A DNA stretch of 64,000 nt from Hymenobacter volaticus (lineage in GTDB: Bacteria > Bacteroidota > Bacteroidia > Cytophagales > Hymenobacteraceae). How positions within the stretch are numbered: the first letter of the stretch is position 1; every line of letters starts with the position of its first letter. A program made the translations under genes and the position numbers. Below are positions 30,177 through 40,372 of the stretch, in pieces. Location of the stretch: positions 62,001 through 126,000 of the forward strand of contig NZ_CP095064.1 of NCBI RefSeq assembly GCF_022921055.1, in the 5' to 3' direction. The notes below the pieces were generated by a model, which had not been told where the DNA came from, searched no databases, and saw nothing but the letters and a program-made list of their open reading frames with translations.

Positions 30177-30586
30177 ATGGCAACGCCGACTCCTGATTCC
30201 GCTGAGCAAGTGAAGGTGAAGCGCACGGGTAAAGCCGCGGGGGCCGCCCGAGCAAGGCCCCGGAAGAGAAGCTAAAGAGCGTGACCACGCACGTGTCGGC
30301 GGGGCGGTACGAGGAGCTCCGGCAGGGGGCCGCCGAGGTGCGGCAGCCGCTCTCGCAGTACCTGCGGCCCCTGGTGGAAGCGGGGGTAGGGCGGCGCAGG
30401 CGGCCGGTGCTGCAGCTCTCGGTGGAGCAGGACGGGTACTTGCGGCAGTTGGCAGGGCTGGCCAATACCTTGCAGCACCTGGCGCGTAAAGCGCAGTTGG
30501 AAGGGTTTAGCGCGGTAGGGGAGGAGGTCGGGCGGCAAGTTGCGGCGGTGAGTAAGCTGTTGGACTATTTTGGGGAGCGGGTATGA
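30177..30586 (+). CDS. mobC: MobC-like relaxosome protein (one frameshift)
   Basis: ATG 30177 begins MATPTPDSAEQVKVKRTGKA. A missing C in the C4 run at 30258-30261 breaks the frame, which then continues EEKLKSVTTHVSAGRYEELR ... QPLSQYLRPLVEAG ... LANTLQHLARKA ... LLDYFGERV. The basic N-terminus, the ribbon-helix-helix-like strand THVSAGRYEEL and the helical C-terminus with N.LN/QHLARKA match plasmid MobC proteins, which help the relaxase melt oriT. Its stop overlaps the relaxase start (ATGA), a typical mobCA arrangement. Confidence 0.75.
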
Positions 30587-31959
30587 TCAGCCGGACCACG
30601 ATCGGGCGCAGCTTTGCGGGCCTTGTGCGCTACCAGTTCGCGGGGCGCCGGGACTTGCCCAGCGACAAGCAGGCCGAGGTGCTAGCGGCGGTGGGCGTGC
30701 GCGCGGATAGTGCGGTGCACATGCAGCGGGACTTCAACCGGGGGCGGCAGCTGAACCCCAACCTCAAGTTGGCGGTGTGGCACACGAGCTTGAGCTTCAA
30801 CCCGGACGACGCGCCGCAGCTGGACAGCGCGAAGATGCGGGTGGTGGCCGAAGACTACGTGTTGAAGATGGGACTAGACCAGACGCAGTACGTGATTGTC
30901 CGCCACCACGATCAGCCCGACAATCAGCATCTGCACATCATCGTTAACCGGGTGGGCAACGACGGCAAGACCATAGCCGACGGGCAGAACTTCTTTCGCT
31001 CGAAGAAGGTGTTAATCGAGTTGATTCGCGAGCACGGGCTGACGCCGCCGAAGGGGCTGCGACCCGAGAAGCAGCACCCCGCGCAGCTACGCGGAGTGGA
31101 CAAGACCCGGCACGAGATCAGGGAAGCACTGCGAACGGTACTGGCGACGGCGACGGACAGCAAGCTGTTCTCTGAGGGGCTCCGAAAACACGGGGTGGAC
31201 TTCAAGATCTACATGTCCAAGGAAAAGCAGCCGGCCGGGATCAGCTTCGCCAAAGACGGGCAGACGTTTAAGGGGTCCGCGATCCACCGCTCCTTCAGCA
31301 TCACGGGAATTACCAAACAAGTGCTGGCGAATCGGGCCGCGCAGCAGGCAACGCAGGAGCTAGCCGCCCGGCAAGCGGAAAAAGCTGAGTTGAACGCGAC
31401 GCCCCATCCAGCGGCGCAGCAGCCGGTGGCCGCGCCGGGACAGGCGCCAAAAGGACCGGAACTGCCAGCGGCAGAGCGTAAGTGGCAAGCGGCCTACCAA
31501 GCTTATACAGTGAAACTCGCCCAGTTGAACGCGCCGATCCAAGCCTACAACAAGCTGGTGGATTCGTACAGCCGCTACCTGAAAGCGCAGCCGACCGAAG
31601 CGGGAGTGGAGCAGGTACTAAAGGCGATCACCAACGATCCGCAGCTGGCAGCTCTGCGGGCCGAGCTGGAACGGCAGCTTGCCGCGCGGGCCTACCACGC
31701 CGCCCAGTGGGCGCTTAGCTACGGCCGGCAGGCGGAACTGGAAAAGCTGGCGAAGGGCAACTTCCTCGGCTACAAAAACGCGCAAGCCAAGGAAGCGGCA
31801 CAGATGCTGGAATACTTGCAGGACCAGAACAAGGTGTTGCCGGATCTGCTGCAGCCGCTGCTGCTGGAATTTGCCCGCGCCGCAAGAGCGGCCACTCGCC
31901 CCCCTTCACTATCGGCTTCGATGCAAAAGCGTACTATCAACCCGAAAAAGTGGCGATGA
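30583..31959 (+). CDS. mobA: MOBP-type relaxase / mobilisation nuclease
   Basis: The 458-residue protein opens MISRTTIGRSFAGLVRYQFA, typical of Bacteroidota relaxases. The metal-binding motif III is H108-H109-D110-QPDN-QH116-L-H118-IIVNRV, fitting the relaxase histidine triad. The catalytic Tyr is expected in the N-terminal region (Y17 is a candidate). The C-terminal half is Ala/Gln-rich and helical, without a visible helicase or primase domain. It nicks one strand at oriT and leads it into a recipient using another element's conjugation pore, so the island looks mobilisable rather than self-transmissible. It overlaps mobC by 4 bp and the next gene by 10 bp. Confidence 0.85.
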   Translation: MISRTTIGRSFAGLVRYQFAGRRDLPSDKQAEVLAAVGVRADSAVHMQRDFNRGRQLNPNLKLAVWHTSLSFNPDDAPQLDSAKMRVVAEDYVLKMGLDQTQYVIVRHHDQPDNQHLHIIVNRVGNDGKTIADGQNFFRSKKVLIELIREHGLTPPKGLRPEKQHPAQLRGVDKTRHEIREALRTVLATATDSKLFSEGLRKHGVDFKIYMSKEKQPAGISFAKDGQTFKGSAIHRSFSITGITKQVLANRAAQQATQELAARQAEKAELNATPHPAAQQPVAAPGQAPKGPELPAAERKWQAAYQAYTVKLAQLNAPIQAYNKLVDSYSRYLKAQPTEAGVEQVLKAITNDPQLAALRAELERQLAARAYHAAQWALSYGRQAELEKLAKGNFLGYKNAQAKEAAQMLEYLQDQNKVLPDLLQPLLLEFARAARAATRPPSLSASMQKRTINPKKWR

Positions 31960-32348
31960 GCTTAATGGAGTACGCTGCCAGGCGGGAAGCGGAACGAAAG
32001 CTGGTGGTGCGGGTGACGGAGCTAAGTAAAGTGATGCCTGCCGCCGGCCGCGCCGAGCTACTACAGCGGGCGCTCAGCCGTCAAGGAGCTACTACCACGG
32101 TACGGCATTTTGTCGATACTCAAGGAAATCCAATGAGCGAGGTGGCGATAGGCTACAGTCTGCAGCTGCCCTGGAAGGAGGTGAAGGAGATCAGCTTGCT
32201 GCTGGATTGGGCGGCCAAGCAGCCCGGGTACGAGCTGCAGGAGAGCGATACGCACCGGACCCAGCGCCAAGCTCTTGGGCTACAAGATCTTTCGCAGGAG
32301 CAGACGTTAGCGCGCACGCAGCATAAAAGCCGGGGACACAGGCTTTAG
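31950..32348 (+). CDS. Hypothetical protein of the mob operon
   Basis: A GTG start at 31950 overlaps the end of the relaxase gene by 10 bp, which implies translational coupling. The 132-residue product is helical and charged (MEYAARREAERKLVVRVTEL ... LPWKEVKEISLLLDWAAKQP) and has no signal peptide. Family unknown; being in the operon suggests a role in mobilisation or element maintenance. The interval 32349-32636 that follows is AT-rich and contains no gene. Confidence 0.6.
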   Translation: MAMSLMEYAARREAERKLVVRVTELSKVMPAAGRAELLQRALSRQGATTTVRHFVDTQGNPMSEVAIGYSLQLPWKEVKEISLLLDWAAKQPGYELQESDTHRTQRQALGLQDLSQEQTLARTQHKSRGHRL

Positions 32349-32636
32349 TTGAAATACAAGCAAGTTCGCAAATCACTTAAGAAATCGGGTCAGGAAAAGA
32401 GGATACTACTCGATAACCTGCTGCTTACTCAAGCTATATTCAACTAACCGAGTTCTTTTACTTTAAGAAATACTCCCGACGTACGCCGCCAGTGGCCAGG
32501 GCTTACAGCAAGGCAGTTGATCCTACGGTTACAAGTTGGAGTCACGCCGAAGACATAGTATTCAACTTTTTATATATAATTACTTGGTTTACATCATAAG
32601 TTTTTATCTTCCTGATAATCAATACTAGCCGATGTT

Positions 32637-34930
32637 ATGCCTGCGGAGCCCATTCCCGTGCGGCTGGGGGAATTAGATCTTGCCGCCGTTTTCGACTTTG
32701 TGTACCAGCAGGGGAACTGCTGGCTTGTCTCAACGCAGAAGGTAAGCTCCTGGCCCCGGGCTTTATTTCCGTAGTGGGCTTGACCATGCCCTTGGGCAAA
32801 TGGGGGCTCCGCGAGCCAGAAAGCGGGCAGATGGTAACGGAAGATATAACCCCGGAGAAGGCGGCCCACCAGTTCAGCGAGTACGAGGGCGAGCTGCTGC
32901 GGGCCCTGCTCGCGGGCTACGGCCGCAAGGCGTACCAGGTGCTGGAGCCGCGCTACCCCGGTTTCACCGAGCAGGTACTGGCTTTGCTGCTACCCCCGCC
33001 CGTGCCCCGGGTAACCAAGCCCCGGCCGGTGGGCTACGACCTAGGGCGCATGCTGCAGGCGTACGGCGCACGCTTGGTATTTGAAGACGGTGAGTCGCCC
33101 GGTATGGCGACGGCGCGACTGGGATTTGCCGACCCGGCGGTTCCCGTTGCGGCGCCTACCGACGAGGAGCTGGTGCTAGCCAGCGTTGTGCTGTTTGCCG
33201 GGCAGCTAGACTTAACCCAGTGGCTGACGCAGGTAGCGGCTTGCGAGCCCGCCCGCGAACTGGCCCAGTTGTTCGGGGCTCTGGTTCGCGGCGAGCTGCA
33301 CGAATCGTCCTGGAGCGGCCTGATCCCGCGGCTGCTCGGAAGTGAGCGAAGTCAGCGCAAGCTGCGCGCCCGGCTGGCCGGTCAGGCGTGGCCTTTAAAT
33401 TTGCTGCTGAGCTTGTTGGGAGAAGCCTATGCGGCGCCCGACCGCTTAACGGGCCTATACGAGCAGATGAGGAGTTTGCACTTACTGAAAGCTACGCTGG
33501 ACCAGCTGCCCCCAGGGGCCGCGGACCCGCCCGCGCCGCGGGGAGCGTGGCTGGCCGCCATTATGGATGGCCTGGACTATCTGGCGCTGCAAGCGGAAAC
33601 CCAGGGTCATCCGCACGCTTCTATCCGTTTTGCTCAGGAGAGCGTCGTGGCTCTGCAGCTGCTGCCGATTTTGCGGGACCCCGGATTGGCGGAAGCGTGG
33701 CTGTCGCGGGTGGAAGCCCAGCAGTACTGCTACAGCTGGCACTCCCTCTCGCCCAGCCAGCCCCTGGAAAAGAATATGGTGTGGGGGTATGTCGCCTACG
33801 TATGCTCGGTGCGCCTGGTGGCCGAGGCCTTCAGCGAGGCAGCCGGAGAGTGGTATTTGCAGGGAAGGGTGCGCAATCAACTCTGGAGCGCTACCTGGCA
33901 CGCTCTGGAAGGGCTACGGCAGGGCTTACGGCTATGCTACGCTCTGGCGCAGCAGCACGGGCTGACTAGCGAGGAAGACCAGAGAAGTCAAGGTCTGCTG
34001 CTTAAGTCCTTGCTGGATCACTACCTGCAGGCGCAGCGCAAGCTCGTGGCGATGATCGACCGCAACCAGCAGAAGGACGATCTCTCGTTGTGGGCGCAGA
34101 CGCTGCTGGATGCCGAGCCTTTGCCTTGGGAACGTACGCAGGTGGGTGGCGACATGCAGCGGGCCGAGGCGGTACGCACGGAGCTACACAAGATATTGCT
34201 TGCCTCCGGCTACGGCTACAATGCGGACGTGCACAAGCGGTTAGCAGAGCTCGTGGCCAGCTTGACCGAGGAGGTAGTGTTGAGCAGCCGCAGTAAAACG
34301 GGCTGGCAAGCCTATACGCCGGACTATTGCATGGAAGAAGACCAAGTCTTTCATGATGTGCTGGCTGAGCTGCTCTGGCAGGAGTACGTGGGCCGTTTGC
34401 GTGCCCAATACGCGGACGACGGAACGCCCGTGATTCCGCCGCCAGCGCAAGAGCTGTCCGCCACGGAAGAGCGGGCATACTACGCGGCGTACGCCCAGGC
34501 CCACCCCAAGGAGTTTACGCCGTCCGGAGTGCTGAACCTGGCGCCTCGATTGCGCTCTTTGGCCGAGTGCCGGGCCGAATATGAGTTTTTGTTGGATCAG
34601 CCGAGTCTACCTACGCGCACTCATACGCTGCAGAAGCTCCTGCAGGAACCGTTTACTACCCACCTCGTTGAGCGGGAGTTCGCGCCCTCTATTGATCCGC
34701 CCGTAGGAGGCTATAGGCTTCACTGGCGGTACGAGTTCTGCCATCAATACCCGGACCCACTGGGTAGTTGGGGCCAGCAGCTGGGGCTGCTGCTTTCGCG
34801 CGTGTGTTTGAATGAGGCTTGGGATACCGGCTTCTTTTTCTACGATGTGGATTACAATCAGTACGCGCTCGGGAACGTGATGGTGGTGCGTAAGCAGCAG
34901 GGCCGATGGGTACTGCAGCGAGAAGACTGA
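32637..34930 (+). CDS. Large protein of unknown function (about 764 residues, one frameshift)
   Basis: ATG 32637 begins MPAEPIPVRLGELDLAAVFD followed by FVYQQ. One G missing from G4 at 32711-32714 then restores GELLACLNAEGKLLAPGFIS followed by VVGLTMPLGKWG, and the frame stays open to 34930. Without the repair, the ORF begins at GTG 32774. The protein is helical and rich in Leu/Ala (EYEGELLRALLAGYGRKAYQ, ELVLASVVLFAGQLDLTQWL), with no signal peptide or membrane segment and no nuclease, helicase or ATPase motif that I can see. It ends in a beta-like region (YRLHWRYEFCHQY ... FFFYDVDYNQYALGNVMVVR). It sits between the mob operon and an AbiE toxin-antitoxin pair. I do not recognise it. Confidence 0.75.
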
Positions 34931-35010
34931 AAAGATTATTTGCCTTCTGACACTTTCAAGTGCTGAATTTAATCTGCTGCACTGGTTAGGCAAGGCAATG
35001 TACTACTGAA

Positions 35011-35082
35011 TAATACTGTGTTACTCAGTAATACTGTGTTATTTAGTAGTACTGTGTTACTTAATAATACTGTGTTATTAGT
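35011..35082. repeat. Four tandem 18-bp repeats (iteron-like)
   Basis: The copies are TAATACTGTGTTACTCAG, TAATACTGTGTTATTTAG, TAGTACTGTGTTACTTAA and TAATACTGTGTTATTAGT, in strict 18-bp phase. They lie between the convergent ends of the large unknown gene and abiEii. Copy length and AT content resemble plasmid iterons, but no initiator gene is visible beside them. Confidence 0.8.
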
Positions 35083-35101
35083 TAGCATGATGTTTTATGT
35101 A

Positions 35102-36022
35102 TTAGTTTTTAGAGGTAGTAGGGTACCCGGTAAGTGAACTTTGCAAGCCAGTTAGCAGGAAGCTAAGCCACTGCCTAGCTTGGCTGACACTGGGCGTGGT
35201 GCGGTCGGCGGGGCTGATAGACTGGGCCATGGCCTGGGCTAGCTGGCTGGCGGTGTTAAGCTGAATCTGAGTGGTTAGAATCCTTAGCAGGCGTTCGTGC
35301 AGGGGCGGGGAGGGGCTAACCAAGGCCCCGAGCTCCTGGCCAAGCACTTGGATACCGGCCAAGCACATAAGGTCGTAACCGGTGTTAACGGCAAGAGTTT
35401 CCAGCAGCTCGTAGTGGCGAGTGAAAATAACGTCGGTAATGAGCGCGTGGTAGTGCTGCAGAATTAGCCGCAGGTCGGTGCCGTCCTTGCCGCGTTGCTC
35501 CGGACGGTCATCCCAAGCCAGCAGCTTCAACCCGACCAAGCCGGGCAGGGTCACCGCCTGCCAGGTGATCTGGTCGGTGACCCGTACGGGGGTAGCGCGG
35601 GTCAGCACTTCGGCGAGGCCCACTACGGAAATGCTGGTTAAGCCGCTACCCGCTATGTGCACGCGGCCTTCCGCATCCGCAATCCCTCCGAAGGGCATCA
35701 AATCCACTTGGACGCCAGTCGGCTCGTGAATCAAGCAAAACGCACTGCTAGCGGGCGCGTGGAATTGCTCGTGCGTTGCCAGCCAGGAGCGCAAGTGCTG
35801 GTACTCCGTTTCGTGCGCGACTAAGACGGCCAAGTCTACGTCAAGCGTCCGCCGCCGGGGAGTTGCTGCCAGGGTTGTATCCAGCCACAGGTCGCGGGCG
35901 ACGGCCCCCACTAAAAAGAAATTCAAGCCCAGGTGCTGTAAACCCCGGGTGAGCGCGGGCAGGACCAAGTCGAGCCCGGCGGGATAACGGCGCTCAGGCG
36001 GGATGCTGGAGATATCGAGCAT
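35102..36022 (-). CDS. abiEii: AbiEii-type nucleotidyltransferase toxin
   Basis: The 306-residue product has the nucleotidyltransferase pattern FLVGAVARDLWLD (residues 36-48), then RRTLDVDLAV with Asp61 and Asp63 as likely metal ligands, and QVDLMPFGG as a third acidic strand. This fits the AbiEii/COG group of type IV toxin-antitoxin nucleotidyltransferases. Related toxins modify tRNA ends or nucleotides and stop growth during phage infection. It overlaps the end of the AbiEi gene by 29 bp, as is usual for the bicistronic pair. Confidence 0.75.
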   Translation of the reverse strand: MLDISSIPPERRYPAGLDLVLPALTRGLQHLGLNFFLVGAVARDLWLDTTLAATPRRRTLDVDLAVLVAHETEYQHLRSWLATHEQFHAPASSAFCLIHEPTGVQVDLMPFGGIADAEGRVHIAGSGLTSISVVGLAEVLTRATPVRVTDQITWQAVTLPGLVGLKLLAWDDRPEQRGKDGTDLRLILQHYHALITDVIFTRHYELLETLAVNTGYDLMCLAGIQVLGQELGALVSPSPPLHERLLRILTTQIQLNTASQLAQAMAQSISPADRTTPSVSQARQWLSFLLTGLQSSLTGYPTTSKN

Positions 36023-37003
36023 AAAACTGGTCGGCTACTTCGTGGTTGCGGGCATCCCCGCTTAGGATTAGGTCGGCATACACCAGTAGCGGGGGGACGC
36101 AGTTAGGGGCCGCAGGAGCCGCGGGTAGAGTCTGAGTGAAGGGCACCCGTACTTCAACGTTACCTGTGGGGTCAGGCACTAGCCCCAACTGCCGCATGAG
36201 CGCCGGCCGGGTAGCCAAACTGTAAAGCGTAAAGAATTCCGGTTGCAGATACCCTGCCAGCAGTAGATGAGCGGCTGGCTCCCCCCCCACCGGGTGGCAG
36301 CACCTAGGGGCAAGTGCTGCCACCCCCCGGCGGCGACCTGCGCGTGCACCCAGCGGTAGCGGACCGTGGGTAGCCGGGGACGGAGCGTGTCCCCGTAGCC
36401 TTCCACCCAACGGCGGATCAGCTCTTCCCGCCGCCGCAGCTGCCGGGGTGCTTCATTCACCAGGTAGCCTTGCCGGACTAAGTCGATTATGATTAAGCCG
36501 ATCGTGGCCACGGGGGTGGTAGTGCGCTCCCCAATCGTGCGGTACGGCTGCCGAACCAGATCCGGCTCGTTGAGCAGCTGGAAGAGCACGCGCAGCCCGC
36601 TTTTGCGAAAGGCGCGGCCGGCGGCCACAATGGTCACTGGTTTCGGCTGGGTAAGCCGGGGCCGGCCTTCTACCAGAATGTAGAGCTCGGCACCCGGGTG
36701 GTGCAGCCAGGCGTTGCCCGCCGCATCCGCATAGCATACGTTCTGGTCCCGGAGCTGCCGGCCTACTTCTTCGCTCACGTAGGGAGTAAGCAAAACTCTT
36801 GGCAGTTTGGCGGGGGTAGGCCGCCGGGCCAGCAGACCCGTGAGGTTTTTTAAGACATTCGGTTTTGCTTCTATCGCGAATGCTGATCGCTGGCCCAGCG
36901 TAAGAACCGCTTCTTTCCTGGCGGGTGCCGTGATCCGGACCGGCAAGTGCTGGCCTAACATAGCCCTTAGGGCAGCTTTAACTTGCGCGAACAATGGATC
37001 CAT
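35994..37003 (-). CDS. abiEi: AbiEi-type antitoxin / transcriptional regulator (one frameshift)
   Basis: The start at 37003 (MDPLFAQVKAALRAMLGQHL) is preferred over 37090 because it leaves the large inverted repeat upstream. The product contains FAIEAKPNVLKNLTGLLARR, LLTPYVSEEVGRQL, CYADAAGNAWLHHPGAELYI followed by LVEGR, then a wHTH segment KSGLRVLFQLLNEPDLVRQP ... TPVATIGLIIIDLVRQGYLV, the pattern of AbiEi antitoxins. One G is missing in the run read as C8 at 36281-36288; adding it joins ATRWGGEPAAHLLLAGYLQP followed by EFFTLYS. It should neutralise the downstream nucleotidyltransferase and repress its own promoter. Confidence 0.75.
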
Positions 37004-37023
37004 CACCAGATAAGAATTGCACT

Positions 37024-37076
37024 GTCTACTTTTATAACGCTGTCTACTTTGTGTAGACAGCGTTATAAAAGTAGAC
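37024..37076. promoter_or_regulatory. Perfect 24-bp inverted repeat, probable AbiEi operator
   Basis: Two 24-bp arms (37024-37047 and 37053-37076) are perfectly complementary around TTTGT. Each arm begins and ends with GTCTAC/GTAGAC half-sites, so the repeat is nested. It begins 21 bp upstream of the AbiEi start. Known AbiEi antitoxins bind inverted repeats of similar size to repress the operon. The rest of 37077-37493 shows no gene. Confidence 0.75.
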
Positions 37077-37493
37077 AAAAATAACGACACAGTTAAGTCC
37101 TGTTTGCTTTTACGCTACGAGTAGCAACACAAGAGTATGATCAAACAACGTCGAGATAAGCAATACACAGCGTAGGACCACGGGTTGCTAACTCGTAAAG
37201 CGACTAGGGACTATGCTGGTCCACGACGTAAGCCCTCAGTAGAGGATTAGCTAGCTGGCTGCCAAAGGTTCTTTGTGGCTCCTCTCACCAAGTCGTAAGG
37301 ACTGATAAGGTTTACTTATCGTTCCTCATTAGGGGCTGACAAAAGTAATCCATTAACCAAACGGTTTCCAACTTTAGTCATATCTTATAGGAAATATTAT
37401 ATAATGACTAGAGTTTTATTATAATTGCATAGTAACAAGATAACGCCTTCGTGCTACCTCACCAGTGTCAGTAAGACATAGTCACACCATTAG

Positions 37494-39271
37494 ATGAATA
37501 CTACGAAATCCGAGAAATTTGCGTCCCTATTTCAAAATGTAGAGCACGCCTTCGAAATCCCTTCTTATCAGCGTGCTTATTCGTGGGGAGAAACCGAGAT
37601 AACTCAGTTCTTAACTGACTTAACCGATTCCACTGGTAGCTACTATCTAGGCCATTACCTATTTGAAAGAAAGGATGAGTCCACCTTGTTCGTTATCGAC
37701 GGGCAACAGCGCCTCACTACATGCATCATCTTTTTCAGCTCCTTAGTGGCAGAGTTAGAAAGACGTGCAGCCAAGGGAGAAGCTGTTAAGTGGGATCTGA
37801 TGCAGATACGTGATACATACATGAAAGCACCTCACAACAGTCGCCAGAGGTTGCAGACAGTGGACAATGACAACAACTTCTTCGTTGATGAGATCGTTGA
37901 GCGAACAGACTGCCATACCCAGGAGATTGACACCAAATCAAAGGAGCGTATCCGTAAAGCCAGGCTTCAATTTGATAAAGCATTCTCTGCTCCCGAGCGC
38001 TCCAGTGACGAGTTAGTAAAGTGGGGCACTTTAGTGGCAGAGGCATCCACCACGCACCTTATTGTAAACAATAAGGTGGAAGCCGCCCAGATTTTCGCTT
38101 TCCAAAATGACCGGGGCAAACGATTGTCAGATTTGGAGCTTTTGAAATCGTATTTCATGCTTCAACTGCTACTGTCCAACGCTCACAGCATACAAATCAA
38201 TTCCGACATTCAATATGTAGAGCGGGAGTTTTCCAAGATTTACACTAAGATGGTTCAGGTTAAATCATCTGAGGACAACGTCTTAACTTACTATTGGCGA
38301 GCAATCAGTGGTAAGGGTTATGATAGCCCCAAAGTGGTGGCGGGAGTTAAGGAGCACCTTAAGAAAATAGACTCGCCTAACAAAGTAGGGTGGATTAAAG
38401 ACTTTGTTTCCGGGTTGGCTCAGGCTTTTGCCTTTGTCTACAGCTTTGAGAGGAATCCGTACCAGTACGCCGAGGATTTGCGCAACCTAAACAATATGGC
38501 TCTGGCCTACCCAATTCTGCTTAAGGCTTACCGGGCTCGTCCCTCGGATAGGGATATCGAATGCTTACTTCGATTTCTTGAAAATATCACTTTTCGTTCC
38601 CTACTCCGGGGGGACGGGCTGATATTCAATCCCGATTGAATCAGCTCCTGGTGCAACCAATCACGGCTGAGAGTCTACGTCCTAAAATTGCCCAGTTAGT
38701 GAGCGATCTAAAGGCCAGCGGGTGGTGGTGGTACTGGAGTGATGAAGCCATGCAGCAGTGCTTGGAATCAGACTTTTACCAGAACCGGGTCGATAACTAC
38801 TTGCTGTGGAAGTATGAGCTTCATATCAGCAACAAGCATCACCCCAAACCTACCTTGGTGTCCTACCAGGACTTGATTAGCAATGAAAGTATCGAACATA
38901 TAGCTCCACAGACTCCTACCAACGGTGAACCCGAGGTCAATGGGTACGGGGCCTACGTAGACAAAGTGACTCCCCAGGAGGGAATTCAGTCGGGAGGATG
39001 GCTCAATAGCCTGGGAAATCTGATGCTGGTATCTGGCCCGCACAACAGCCGGATTGGCAATCATCCTTTCGCCGAAAAGCTGGACTCATATGGCAAGGAC
39101 AATCTATTAATGCAACAACGTGAAATCATCGAGTTTTTAGCTAGTAAGGAGGGCATCATCCCAAAGGAAAAGGTTATACGGTGGGATAAGGCAGCCATTC
39201 AAGCTCGGCATGAGCGTCTTATCGTTGCGGCTAACACCATTTGGAATTTAGATAATATTCTGCAGGATTAA
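37494..39271 (+). CDS. DUF262/DUF1524 (GmrSD-like) type IV restriction protein (one frameshift)
   Basis: The N-terminal DUF262 part has FEIPSYQRAYSWGETEI, the nucleotide-binding motif FVIDGQQRLTT and AFQNDRGKRLSDLELLKSYF. The C-terminal DUF1524 part has ESIEHIAPQTP and SLGNLMLVSGPHNSRIGN, an HNH-like nuclease region. The gene is split at 38637 by an apparent stop. Adding one G to the G6 run at 38608-38613 restores GGRADIQSRLNQLL, the GTRADI/SRLN join expected in this family. The corrected product is about 592 residues. Related proteins cut modified DNA in an NTP-dependent way. It stands next to an AbiE pair, so it is likely anti-phage. Confidence 0.85.
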
Positions 39272-39313
39272 TGGCCAATGAGGGATGTTCCAACCGGACA
39301 GCTGAGATTTCCC

Positions 39314-40006
39314 TCATTGCTTTGTCAAGCGCTGCTTCCAGATTTGACTCAACGCGTGGGCAACAGGTTCAAACTCGGTATCGCTAAATTCATCCGTCTT
39401 AGCATTATTGCACCAATAGCAGCACAAGCAAAGATTGCCAGGTGAATATCCGAGTTCAGGCTTGCGACAATCAACTTCAAAAGACATTCCCCGATTTCGG
39501 AGCCGCTTTGTAAAAATTTGATTGGCTTTCACCAAGGCTAGCAACTCCGTCTCTTTAATGCGGCAGTACGCGCAAGCCAATTCAGCGCTTGGCGGATTGA
39601 ATAAAAGGTGGAATTCAGCTTGAGATACGCAGTGCTTCTGCTTATGAACAGCCCGGTAATTTGGTACAGCGGCAGCATTATCAACCCACCAAGCCCGGAT
39701 GGCGCTATCCAGACTCTGTACTGTCCACTTATTACCTAGCGGTTCCATCCATTCCCTAGCTTGGTGAGTACGACGGTAGTATGCCCAGTCAGTTACTGAT
39801 GACACGTAGTCTTGATAGTCTAAGAGCGGAAGAGCCCATGTTCGCGAATCTTGTTGCAGGAAACGCACCGTTAGATACAGATCCATATGTCGCTCAAAGC
39901 TTCGCTGGCGTAGTTGAGCATACCTCTTTGCAAACGTAGTAGATGTTAAAGGCATGATAAAGTAGAAGGGAGTGGATTTGATGTATGCAGGTAGTCGCTT
40001 AGACAT
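39314..40006 (-). CDS. HNH-like endonuclease domain protein
   Basis: The 230-residue product carries ACAYCRIKETELLALVK (CxxC), later RGMSFEVDCRKPELGYSPGN followed by LCLCCYWCNNAKTD. Two CxxC pairs flanking a DCRKP segment, ending in CNNAK, form a zinc-finger HNH-type fold (ExDHxxP-like; here EVDCRKP with His replaced by Cys). It is convergent with the DUF262 gene, ending 42 bp from it, and belongs to the defence cluster by position. The substitution of the central His may reduce or change nuclease activity. Confidence 0.65.
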   Translation of the reverse strand: MSKRLPAYIKSTPFYFIMPLTSTTFAKRYAQLRQRSFERHMDLYLTVRFLQQDSRTWALPLLDYQDYVSSVTDWAYYRRTHQAREWMEPLGNKWTVQSLDSAIRAWWVDNAAAVPNYRAVHKQKHCVSQAEFHLLFNPPSAELACAYCRIKETELLALVKANQIFTKRLRNRGMSFEVDCRKPELGYSPGNLCLCCYWCNNAKTDEFSDTEFEPVAHALSQIWKQRLTKQ

Positions 40007-40024
40007 TGGGTCGGGCTACTGTCC

Positions 40025-40234
40025 TTGCCAAGACTTCGGGGATTTAGAGCTAAACTTCTGATAGCGGGCATGCGCTTTCGGCACAATCAGGTTTTCTTTC
40101 GTCCGAGTAAGTGCGGTATAGACAACGCAGTTGCTTTGTGTGCTAATTGTCATCGACGCTTCCACTATGGGATTGATGCCACCTCACTTATAACGCGTAT
40201 TTACACTCGTATAAAGCAACTTGAAATAGAGTAA
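40025..40234 (+). pseudogene. HNH endonuclease C-terminal fragment
   Basis: The frame ends DNAVALCANCHRRFHYGIDA ... IYTRIKQLEIE, the C-terminal half of an HNH nuclease (NAVALCxNCHRxxH). The upstream half is missing or scattered: CPCQDFGDLELNF is open in another frame at about 40019-40060 before a stop. It abuts the divergently read HNH-like gene and is probably a decayed restriction gene. Confidence 0.5.
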
Positions 40235-40372
40235 CTCAAAACTCTTGCTAATCGCCTAGGGTACGAGCGTCTAAGCAGAAAAGCTTTCGCACTTCAAGGA
40301 ACAATTAAATCATAGCGGCGTCCCCTTTTTAGTGGTAGGTTATAAGGTAAGCATACCGCTACTTGTCAAGCG

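Noticed and set aside
35011..35082. 18-bp repeats considered as a CRISPR array
   Set aside because: The copies are directly adjacent with no spacers.
37494..39271. Reading the DUF262 and DUF1524 frames as two separate genes
   Set aside because: The junction restores the family's conserved RADI..SRLN segment with a single added G, so one gene is more likely than a split pair.
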